Source of the DNA: Bacillota bacterium
GTDB taxonomy: Bacteria > Bacillota > Clostridia > Peptostreptococcales > Anaerovoracaceae
NCBI GenBank assembly: GCA_016284575.1
Contig: JAEEPD010000206.1
Span: forward strand, 1-11,798
Reading direction: 5' to 3'
Length of the DNA stretch: 11,798 nt
Positions within the stretch are counted from its first letter, which is position 1. Each line of letters opens with the position of its first letter. Shown one piece after another: positions 6,190 through 11,798 of the stretch. The notes under the pieces were generated by a model. It saw only the letters and a program-made list of their open reading frames with translations, searched no databases and had not been told where the DNA came from. Both the position numbers and the translations under genes were made by a program.

Positions 6190-6524
6190 AGAAGATACCC
6201 ATAAAGCTCGGCCCCCTGGCACTGCTTCTGGCAGTCATAAGCATATGCCTTACGACCCTTTCCATACTCAGCTGGACCACGGCCAGAGCCGACTACGCTC
6301 TTGCAAAGCGCTACGCTGAAACGGTCAGCACCAGATACGAGCTGGAGGCTCAGGGTCAGAAGAACATCAGCGAATATCCGCCCACGGGGCCGGATACCAA
6401 AATATTCACACTGAACGGCTCCAGGCTGACCATAGTCCTGGACGAAAAGGGCATAGCCTCCTGGAAGCACGAAAAGGAGTGGGAGGAGGACGAATCCATA
6501 GGAAACCTGTGGAACGGACTGTAA
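6186..6524 (+). CDS. Small pseudopilin-like membrane protein D
   Basis: A 112-residue protein whose ATG overlaps the stop of the previous gene (ATGA, 6186-6189), with GGAGGTG at 6174-6180 as ribosome site. One membrane helix spans about 9-30 (GPLALLLAVISICLTTLSIL), followed by TTARADYALAKRYAETVSTRYE-type helical sequence (31-52) and a short C-terminal part with KIFTLNGSRLTIVLDEKG. This arrangement fits a minor pilin-like or assembly protein, but the helix lacks the prepilin Glu. I recall similar short proteins next to PilT-like genes in Clostridia, but have no named family. The acidic C-terminus (KEWEEDESIGNLWNGL) is presumably exposed outside the cell. Confidence 0.72.
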   Translation: MKKIPIKLGPLALLLAVISICLTTLSILSWTTARADYALAKRYAETVSTRYELEAQGQKNISEYPPTGPDTKIFTLNGSRLTIVLDEKGIASWKHEKEWEEDESIGNLWNGL

Positions 6525-6537
6525 GGCAGGTGAGAAA

Positions 6538-7599
6538 ATGACCATAATCGAGATACTTCAAAAAGCAGTGGAAACCCAGGCAGCGGACGTGTTCCTTATA
6601 GCCGGCCTTCCTGTCAGCTTCAAGCTTGGAGGCAGGCAGCTCCGCCTGGAGGAGCAGGGCAGACTGATGCCTGACAGCATAAAGCAGCTGGTGGACGAGA
6701 TCTACCAGGTGAGCGAAAGAAGCCGCCGCAACGTGGACAGCGGAGTGGATGACGATTTTTCCTTTGCCATGCCCGGCCTTGGCCGCTTCAGAGTCAACGT
6801 GTTCCGCCAGAGGGGCTCCCTTGCGGTGGTGATAAGGGTCATTCACTTTGGCCTTCCAGATCCCGTAAAGCTGGGCATCCCCGAAAGCGTGCTCTCCCTT
6901 GCTGATACCAAAAAGGGCCTGGTGCTCATAACAGGAGCCGCGGGAAGCGGCAAATCCACCACCCTGGCCTGCATAGTGGACCGGATCAACGGATCGAGAG
7001 AGGGTCACATAATCACCATGGAGGACCCCATCGAATACATACACAGGCACAACAAGTCCATCGTCACCCAGAGGGAGATATCCATCGATACTCCAAACTA
7101 TCTGGATTCCCTGCGCTCGGCCCTTCGCGAGAGCCCGGACGTGATACTTCTCGGAGAGATGAGGGATTACGAGACCATATCCGCCGCAATGACAGCGGCA
7201 GAGACAGGCGTGCTGCTGCTTTCGACCCTTCACACCAGCAGCGCAGCCAACACCATAAGCCGTATACTGGACGTATTTCCGGCCGACCAGCAGAAGCAGG
7301 TCAAGATACAGCTGTCCCAGATCCTGAAGGGCGTGGTGTGCCAGCAGCTGGTCCCCTCGGTGGACGGCACGCTGCTGCCGGTATTTGAGATCATGAAAAC
7401 AAATCCGGCCATCCAGAACATGATAAGAGAGGACAAGCTGCACCAGCTGGAATCTGCCATGCAGGCAGGATCCAGAGATGGCATGTGCACCATGGACAAC
7501 AGTCTGCTGCAGCTTTATAAAGATGGCAGGATAAGCAGGGATACAGCCCTGATATACTGCGTAAACTACGAAAACATGAGTAAGCGCCTGGCTCTGTAG
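6538..7599 (+). CDS. pilT: PilT-type pilus ATPase
   Basis: A 353-residue hexameric secretion ATPase of usual PilT length. After an N-terminal PAS-like domain (about 1-105), the ATPase core shows Walker A GAAGSGKSTT (133-142), Asp box MEDPIEY (161-167), Walker B DVILLGEMRD (201-210) with Glu207, and His box STLHTSS (229-235). AIQNMIRE (291-298) matches the AIRNLIRE motif known to be needed for PilT-driven retraction. PilT enzymes normally pull subunits out of a pilus, and PilB-type enzymes push them in. This is the only pilus ATPase in the operon, so either an extension ATPase lies elsewhere or this enzyme drives the machine alone. AGGTGAG (6528-6534) precedes the ATG. The Walker A loop has Ala-Ala where PilT usually has Pro-Thr. 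Confidence 0.93.
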   Translation: MTIIEILQKAVETQAADVFLIAGLPVSFKLGGRQLRLEEQGRLMPDSIKQLVDEIYQVSERSRRNVDSGVDDDFSFAMPGLGRFRVNVFRQRGSLAVVIRVIHFGLPDPVKLGIPESVLSLADTKKGLVLITGAAGSGKSTTLACIVDRINGSREGHIITMEDPIEYIHRHNKSIVTQREISIDTPNYLDSLRSALRESPDVILLGEMRDYETISAAMTAAETGVLLLSTLHTSSAANTISRILDVFPADQQKQVKIQLSQILKGVVCQQLVPSVDGTLLPVFEIMKTNPAIQNMIREDKLHQLESAMQAGSRDGMCTMDNSLLQLYKDGRISRDTALIYCVNYENMSKRLAL

Positions 7600-7617
7600 A
7601 GCCGGAAGGAGTTGACT

Positions 7618-8982
7618 ATGAGTCAGCAGAATGAAAAGGAAAACACCCAACGTGTGGGGTCCGTCAGACTGAGCCGGGTCAATCTGATCATCGTCTCAGT
7701 GGCTGTTATATTTGCCGTGCTTCTTACCGCCGTCACTTACGACGCGGTAATGAACTTCAGGCTCATGCAGGAGTATACCGGGCAGTATGTGGAAAGCCAG
7801 CAGGATGCCTACGATCTTCAGGATGGCTCGGATTATCTGACTGAGCAGGCCAGAGCCTTTGCGGTCACCGGAGAGAGGGTCTATCTGGACAATTACTTTG
7901 AAGAGGTCAACGTTACCCGCAAAAGGGATAAGGCTCTGGAAAATCTTGAAGGCATACTGCACAGCACCGAGACCTACGAGTACCTGAAGACGGCTCTGAA
8001 CTATTCCAACGAGCTGATGGAAAAGGAGCTCTATTCCATGTCCCTTAAGATACGCTCCATGGGCGGCATCCAGGGCGGCATTCCTGAGGGTCTGTGGTAT
8101 GTGGACATCTCCACCGCCGACAAGGCACTGGAGCCTGAGGAAATGGCCCAAAAGGCCGTGGACATGGTCTTCAATGACGATTATAAGGACTACAAGGACA
8201 GGATAAAGACCAATGTGGGCCTCTGTACAAAAACGCTTCTGGATGAAGCCGCATTCAGGCAGGATGACAGCTCCGCTCACGTCATGACCATGGTAAGGAT
8301 GCAGGAGGCCCTCATGGCGCTGATGGTCCTGACTTTCTTCATCGTGGTCTTCATGACCAACAGGCTGGCCATCAAGCCCCTGCGCATCTTCGAGGAAAAG
8401 ATAAAGGCAAGGGAGATACTTCCCCTTACCGGCTCAAAGGAGCTTCAGCTCATGGCCTCCGCCTACAACGATATGTTCGAGAAGGTCATGGCGAACCAGG
8501 AGGAGCTCAGCTTCGCGGCTAACCACGATCCTCTGACAGGGCTCTACAACCGCAACGTCTTCGACAAGGTCAGAAACAGCGACGAAAGGCGGGCCCATGC
8601 TCTGCTTCTTGTAGATATGGACAAGTTCAAGGAGGTCAACGACAATTATGGCCATGACACCGGCGACATGGTGCTCAAAAAGGTGGCCGATATTCTTAAA
8701 AACAGCTTCAGAAACGAGGACTATGTCTGCCGCATAGGAGGAGACGAGTTCGCCGTCATCATGGTACATGCGGGGCCTGAGCTGAAGGATCTTATAAGGA
8801 ACAAGATGATAAGGGCCAACGAAAAGCTGGCCGATACTTCTGACGGGCTGCCTCAGGTCTCTCTCAGCGTGGGAGTGGCCTTCAGCCAGCCGGGCAGTAT
8901 ATCTGAAGATATATTCAAAAATGCAGACCTGGCGCTTTACAGGCTTAAGAATTCAAAGCGCGGCGGCTGCGAGTTCTATTAG
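7618..8982 (+). CDS. Membrane-bound diguanylate cyclase (GGDEF) with extracytoplasmic sensor
   Basis: A 454-residue protein that should make c-di-GMP from two GTP. I choose the ATG at 7618 because AAGGAG (7606-7611) lies six bases upstream; a TTG at 7612 would touch the ribosome site. Membrane helices at about 21-40 and 229-247 flank an external helical domain (41-228) containing DYLTEQARAFAVTGERVYLD, similar in style to CHASE3/four-helix sensors. A linker with weak HAMP character (about 248-300) leads to the GGDEF domain (about 301-454). It has DPLTGLYNR (304-312), the metal-binding stretch VDMDKFKEVND (332-342), an intact GGDEF (374-378), and the I-site RNED (365-368) five residues before it, so product inhibition is likely. 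It lies 18 bases after pilT and precedes an EAL-type regulator. Confidence 0.92.
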   Translation: MSQQNEKENTQRVGSVRLSRVNLIIVSVAVIFAVLLTAVTYDAVMNFRLMQEYTGQYVESQQDAYDLQDGSDYLTEQARAFAVTGERVYLDNYFEEVNVTRKRDKALENLEGILHSTETYEYLKTALNYSNELMEKELYSMSLKIRSMGGIQGGIPEGLWYVDISTADKALEPEEMAQKAVDMVFNDDYKDYKDRIKTNVGLCTKTLLDEAAFRQDDSSAHVMTMVRMQEALMALMVLTFFIVVFMTNRLAIKPLRIFEEKIKAREILPLTGSKELQLMASAYNDMFEKVMANQEELSFAANHDPLTGLYNRNVFDKVRNSDERRAHALLLVDMDKFKEVNDNYGHDTGDMVLKKVADILKNSFRNEDYVCRIGGDEFAVIMVHAGPELKDLIRNKMIRANEKLADTSDGLPQVSLSVGVAFSQPGSISEDIFKNADLALYRLKNSKRGGCEFY

Positions 8983-8996
8983 AGGGAGATAGAGAA

Positions 8997-10700
8997 ATGC
9001 TTAAAAATCACGAACGATTTTTTACGGCGGCGGGCAAGCGGCTCATCCTCATAGTAGATGATGAGCTGGTCAACAGGGAGATACTTTCCTTCATGCTGCA
9101 GGACAAGTTCGACGTGATCACCGCGGCTGACGGCAAGGAAGCCCTGGATATAATCAGGGACAAGCTTTCCCTGCTTTCACTGGTGCTGACGGATATCATG
9201 ATGCCTGAAATGGACGGCTTTGAGCTGCTGGATGCCATGAAGGCAGACGCTTCACTTCGGCGCATCCCGGTGATAGTCCTCACCAGCGACCGTCAGGCCG
9301 AGGTAAAGAGCCTGAGCAACGGCGCTTCGGACTTCATAGCCAAGCCCTACAACCAGCCTGAGGTAATCCTTGCAAGGATACAGAAGACCATAGAGCTGGC
9401 GGAGGACCAGGGCATAATCCAGAGTACCGAAAGAGATCCTCTGACCGGGCTTCTGAACAGGGAATTCTTCTTCAAGTATGTGGAGCAGTTCGATCTGCAC
9501 CACCCCGGCGCCTCCATGGATGCGGTGGAGATAGACATCAATCATTTCAGGCTCATCAACGAGATCTACGGCTGGGCCTACGGCGACAAGGTCCTTAACC
9601 GTATGGGTACGACCCTTGTGAAAAAGGCGCAGAGCTCAGGCGGCATAGTGGGGCGCAAGGACGCGGACAAATTCCTGTTCTATGCTCCTCACGACACTGA
9701 TTACGAGGACTTCCTTAAGGAGCTTACGGCTCAGATGGGTGTGGGTAATGAAAATGCCAGGATGCACATAAGGCTTGGTATCTTCAGCAACGCCGACGCC
9801 GAGCCTCATATAGAGCTGCGCTTTGACAGGGCGAAAATGGCCGGAGATCACATTAAAAACGACTACAGCAGGCAGATCTCCTATTACGACCAGGAGCTCT
9901 TCAGCAAGGAGCTCTTCGACAGCCAGCTGATGGACGATTTTGAGCGGGGCCTGAAGGAAAAGCAGTTTGAGGTCTGGTACCAGCCGAAGTTCGACGTAAA
10001 GGGAGATAAGCCCAGGCTTTCCAGTGCCGAATGCCTCATCAGGTGGCGCCATCCGAAGTTCGGAATGGTCAGCCCCGGGGTCTTCATTCCTCTGTTTGAA
10101 AGGAGCGGCCTCATACAAAGGCTGGACCGCTATGTGTGGGAGGAGGCTGCAAGGCAGGTGGCTCAGTGGCGCGACAGCTACGGCTTCACCCTTCCTGTTT
10201 CCGTCAACGTGTCCCGCATAGACATGTACGCTCCCGACTTTGTGGAGTTCTTCACAGAGCTCATGAAAAGGGAGAAGCTGTCGCCCGAGACCTATTTCAT
10301 AGAGATCACCGAATCCGCCTACACTCAGGATTCGGACCAGATGGCTGCCATGGTAACAGCCTTGAGGGATCAGGGCTTTAAGGTGGAAATGGACGATTTC
10401 GGCTCCGGCTACTCCTCACTGAACATGCTGGCCAATCTGCCCATAGATTTCATAAAGATGGACATGCAGTTCGTGCGCAGCATGGATGTGAATAAAAAGA
10501 GCCTGCGCATGATAGAGCTCATACTGGACATAGCCTCCTATCTGCAGCTTCCGGTAATAGCCGAGGGCGTGGAGACGGAGCAGCAGGTAAAGGTTCTGAA
10601 GGAGCTGGGCTGCTATATAATCCAGGGCTATTATTTCTCAAAACCGCTGCCTGCGGCAGAATTCGAAAAGTTTATTAAGGAGGCAAAGGAAAATGCTTAG
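8997..10700 (+). CDS. Response regulator: REC - degenerate GGDEF - EAL c-di-GMP phosphodiesterase
   Basis: A 567-residue cytosolic protein with three domains. REC (about 15-132) has Asp21/Asp22, phospho-acceptor Asp66 in LTDIMMPEMDG, Thr96 and Lys116, all intact. The GGDEF-like domain (about 147-298) keeps DPLTG, but the signature is DADKF (222-226); Gly-Gly and the catalytic Glu are lost, so it should not make c-di-GMP and may bind GTP as a regulator. The EAL domain (about 310-563) reads ECL at 345-347 but keeps all metal and catalytic positions: Glu345, Asn404, Glu436, Asp466-Asp467 in DDFGSGYSSL, Lys487, Glu523 in AEGVET, and Gln543. It should therefore break c-di-GMP to pGpG, controlled by phosphorylation. 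GGGAG (8984-8988) precedes the ATG, 14 bases after the cyclase gene. The next gene encodes an HPt protein, its likely phosphodonor or acceptor. Confidence 0.93.
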   Translation: MLKNHERFFTAAGKRLILIVDDELVNREILSFMLQDKFDVITAADGKEALDIIRDKLSLLSLVLTDIMMPEMDGFELLDAMKADASLRRIPVIVLTSDRQAEVKSLSNGASDFIAKPYNQPEVILARIQKTIELAEDQGIIQSTERDPLTGLLNREFFFKYVEQFDLHHPGASMDAVEIDINHFRLINEIYGWAYGDKVLNRMGTTLVKKAQSSGGIVGRKDADKFLFYAPHDTDYEDFLKELTAQMGVGNENARMHIRLGIFSNADAEPHIELRFDRAKMAGDHIKNDYSRQISYYDQELFSKELFDSQLMDDFERGLKEKQFEVWYQPKFDVKGDKPRLSSAECLIRWRHPKFGMVSPGVFIPLFERSGLIQRLDRYVWEEAARQVAQWRDSYGFTLPVSVNVSRIDMYAPDFVEFFTELMKREKLSPETYFIEITESAYTQDSDQMAAMVTALRDQGFKVEMDDFGSGYSSLNMLANLPIDFIKMDMQFVRSMDVNKKSLRMIELILDIASYLQLPVIAEGVETEQQVKVLKELGCYIIQGYYFSKPLPAAEFEKFIKEAKENA

Positions 10701-11034
10701 CATCGAGGCATTAAAGGAATACGGCGCCAATACTGAAGCTGGTCTTGTGCGCTGCATGGGAAGCGAGGCCTTTTATCTTCGCATGGTGGGTATGATCCTT
10801 AAGGATCCTGCCTTTGACAAGCTTTTTGCTGCCGTGGAGAATGGCGATGTAAAAGAGGGCTTTGAGGCAGCTCACGCGCTTAAGGGAAGCGTGGGCAATC
10901 TTGAGCTTACTCCTATTCTTGAGCCTGTCTGCACCCTTACGGAGATATTCAGGGCAGGGAATCCTGCGGATCCCGCTCTGGTGGAAGAGGTAAGGACTGC
11001 CTTTGAAAGGCTCAAGAGCCTCGTCGAGGAATAA
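10693..11034 (+). CDS. Stand-alone HPt (histidine phosphotransfer) protein
   Basis: A 113-residue, nearly all-helical protein. AAHALKGSVGNLELTPI (59-75) carries the HPt signature HxLKGxxxxL with phospho-acceptor His61, Lys64 and Gly65; the length is normal for a single HPt domain. The ATG overlaps the end of the EAL gene by eight bases, and AGGAGG (10678-10683) lies nine bases upstream, so translation is coupled to the response regulator. The likely job is to pass phosphate to or from Asp66 of the neighbouring REC domain. No histidine kinase is encoded in the window, so the kinase must be elsewhere. Last gene of the operon, followed by a terminator. Confidence 0.88.
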   Translation: MLSIEALKEYGANTEAGLVRCMGSEAFYLRMVGMILKDPAFDKLFAAVENGDVKEGFEAAHALKGSVGNLELTPILEPVCTLTEIFRAGNPADPALVEEVRTAFERLKSLVEE

Positions 11035-11062
11035 TACAACACCTCAAATGTCATAATACCCA

Positions 11063-11092
11063 AGGACCCCCGGATATCCGGAGGTCCTTTTT
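11063..11092 (+). terminator. Intrinsic terminator at the end of the ten-gene operon
   Basis: AGGACC (11063-11068) pairs with GGTCCT (11083-11088), and CCGG (11070-11073) pairs with CCGG (11078-11081) around an ATAT loop, with a single C/A mismatch between. The stem ends in five T (11088-11092). It lies 28 bases after the HPt stop codon. Confidence 0.85.
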
Positions 11093-11099
11093 CATGCCA

Positions 11100-11130
11100 A
11101 ATGTGACATTGAGAACCGTCCCACTTGTCA
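11100..11130. repeat. Short repeat with GAGAACCGTCCC core (REP-like)
   Basis: AATGTGACATT (11100-11110, an interrupted palindrome) is followed by GAGAACCGTCCC (11111-11122) and TGTCA (11126-11130). The ends TGACA (11104-11108) and TGTCA are inverted. I recall GAGAACCGTCCC flanked by TGACA/TGTCA as a dispersed repeat in many Clostridia genomes, often near REP-associated tyrosine (Y1) transposases. Only one full copy is here; AAATGTCAT at 11046-11054 may be a part-copy. The family call rests on memory. Confidence 0.4.
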
Positions 11131-11179
11131 TGCTCTTTATGCGGTCTTAATGCCTCCTGCATCTCCCTTAACGCCATCT

Positions 11180-11208
11180 TTGCGGCCCATGTCCTATTAT
11201 GGTATCAG
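11180..11208 (+). promoter_or_regulatory. Candidate promoter of the KtrA/TrkA-type gene
   Basis: TATGGTATCAG at 11198-11208 resembles the extended -10 TRTGnTATAAT, with TTGCGG (11180-11185) 17 bases upstream of the TATCAG hexamer. Two -10 positions are off consensus, so this is a modest prediction. Transcription would start near 11215 and give a leader of about 39 bases. Confidence 0.35.
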
Positions 11209-11253
11209 AAGTACTGCAATCTGCAGCTTCCAACTGAATGGAGGTCGGAAAAC

Positions 11254-11798
11254 ATGAAAACCATTTTGCTTATAGGCGTCAACCGCTTCGGCTCTCTTCT
11301 GGCAAAGCAGTTCTATGAGCAGGGCCACCAGATAATGGCCATTGATAAGGACGAGGACCGCATCAACAGCATACTGCCCTTCGTGACGGGGGCGCAGATA
11401 GGCGACAGCACCAACGAGCTGTTCCTGAAGTCCCTGGAGGTGAGCAGCTACGATCTTTGCATGGTCACCATAGGCGGAGACTTCCAGAGCTCTCTGGAGA
11501 CCACCTCCCTGCTGCGGGAGTTCGGCGCCAGATTCATAGTGTCCAGGGCGGACAGGGAGATACAGGAGAAATTCCTCCTGCGGAACGGAGCCGACGAGGT
11601 GATAAACCCCGAAAAGCAGATCGCCGAGTGGGCTTCCATAAGATATGCCTCGAATCACGTGCTGGACTATATAAAGCTGGACGAGGACCACGCCATTTTT
11701 GAGCTTTCGGTGCCGTCAGAGTGGGCAGGAAAGAGCGTCGGGCAGATCGACATACGCAAGAGATACGGCATAAACATAATGGCAGTAAAGGAAAACGG
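11254..11798 (+). CDS. KtrA/TrkA-type potassium uptake regulatory subunit (partial, 3' end outside window)
   Basis: The first 181 codons of an RCK-domain protein that gates KtrB/TrkH-type potassium channels from the cytosolic side; full-length family members have about 215-225 residues, so roughly 40 residues are missing. GGAGGT (11240-11245) is eight bases before the ATG. The RCK_N Rossmann fold covers about 1-130: nucleotide-binding loop GVNRFG (8-13), Asp31 after the second strand for the ribose, GDSTN (50-54), and LLRNGADEVINPE (108-120). RCK_C starts near 135 (LDYIKLDEDHAIFELSVP). The usual loop is GLGRFG; here the second Gly is Asn10, which might weaken or change ADP/ATP or NAD binding. 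It has its own promoter region after the operon terminator, so it is probably unrelated to the pilus operon. A ktrB partner may lie beyond the right edge. Confidence 0.9.
   Translation, partial: MKTILLIGVNRFGSLLAKQFYEQGHQIMAIDKDEDRINSILPFVTGAQIGDSTNELFLKSLEVSSYDLCMVTIGGDFQSSLETTSLLREFGARFIVSRADREIQEKFLLRNGADEVINPEKQIAEWASIRYASNHVLDYIKLDEDHAIFELSVPSEWAGKSVGQIDIRKRYGINIMAVKEN

Noticed and set aside
7612..7617. TTG start for the diguanylate cyclase
   Set aside because: It directly touches the AAGGAG ribosome site; the ATG at 7618 has ideal six-base spacing.
6406..7650. 414-codon open frame on the minus strand opposite pilT
   Set aside because: The plus strand encodes an intact PilT with all ATPase motifs; the minus frame has no ribosome site or known motif.
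1..11798. CRISPR array, tRNA, rRNA or insertion sequence with a transposase
   Set aside because: No evenly spaced repeats, cloverleaf, rRNA-like stretch or transposase motifs were seen on either strand.

Overview
The window looks like a Gram-positive anaerobe of the Bacillota, most likely class Clostridia. The evidence is strong AGGAGG-type ribosome binding sites, extended -10 promoters of the TRTGnTAnnAn type, a TPR/DUF6273 membrane protein, a DUF4860-like protein, a single-subunit KtrA/TrkA-type RCK protein and a lipoprotein transglutaminase. Base composition is moderate, and most genes use ATA and AGG codons freely. The exact genus cannot be read from the sequence.

Left part (1-2245): a minus-strand membrane protein with TPR-like helices and the start of a DUF6273 domain runs off the left edge. 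It is transcribed divergently from a plus-strand MalY/PatB-type pyridoxal-phosphate C-S lyase/aminotransferase. The two promoters lie back to back with 13 bp between their -35 boxes. The aminotransferase leader carries a perfect 14-bp palindrome, and the gene ends in a strong 12-bp-stem terminator. Its codon use is sharply biased compared with every other gene here.

Middle spacer (2246-2850): a small gene with its own good promoter and ribosome binding site resembles the C-terminal tail of polyphosphate kinase 1. Its frame is broken at an AGAGAG tract. Next come two 13-bp direct repeats, 27 bp apart, just upstream of an extended -10 promoter.

Main locus (2851-11034): ten tightly packed plus-strand genes, ending in an intrinsic terminator, look like one operon. 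The order is transglutaminase-like lipoprotein; short GspF/PilC-type platform protein; four small single-membrane-segment proteins of pseudopilin-like layout (one DUF4860-like); a PilT-type ATPase; a membrane diguanylate cyclase with intact GGDEF and I-site; a REC-degenerate GGDEF-EAL response regulator; and a stand-alone HPt protein. It reads as a stripped-down type IV pilus/type II secretion-like machine built together with its own c-di-GMP making and breaking enzymes, a phosphorelay input and an exported transglutaminase-fold protein. No extension ATPase, prepilin peptidase, PilM/N/O-type alignment protein or histidine kinase is visible in the window.

Right end (11035-11798): the terminator is followed by a short repeat with the GAGAACCGTCCC core that I associate with REP-type repeats of Clostridia, then a candidate promoter and the first 181 codons of a KtrA/TrkA-type potassium-uptake regulator that runs off the right edge.
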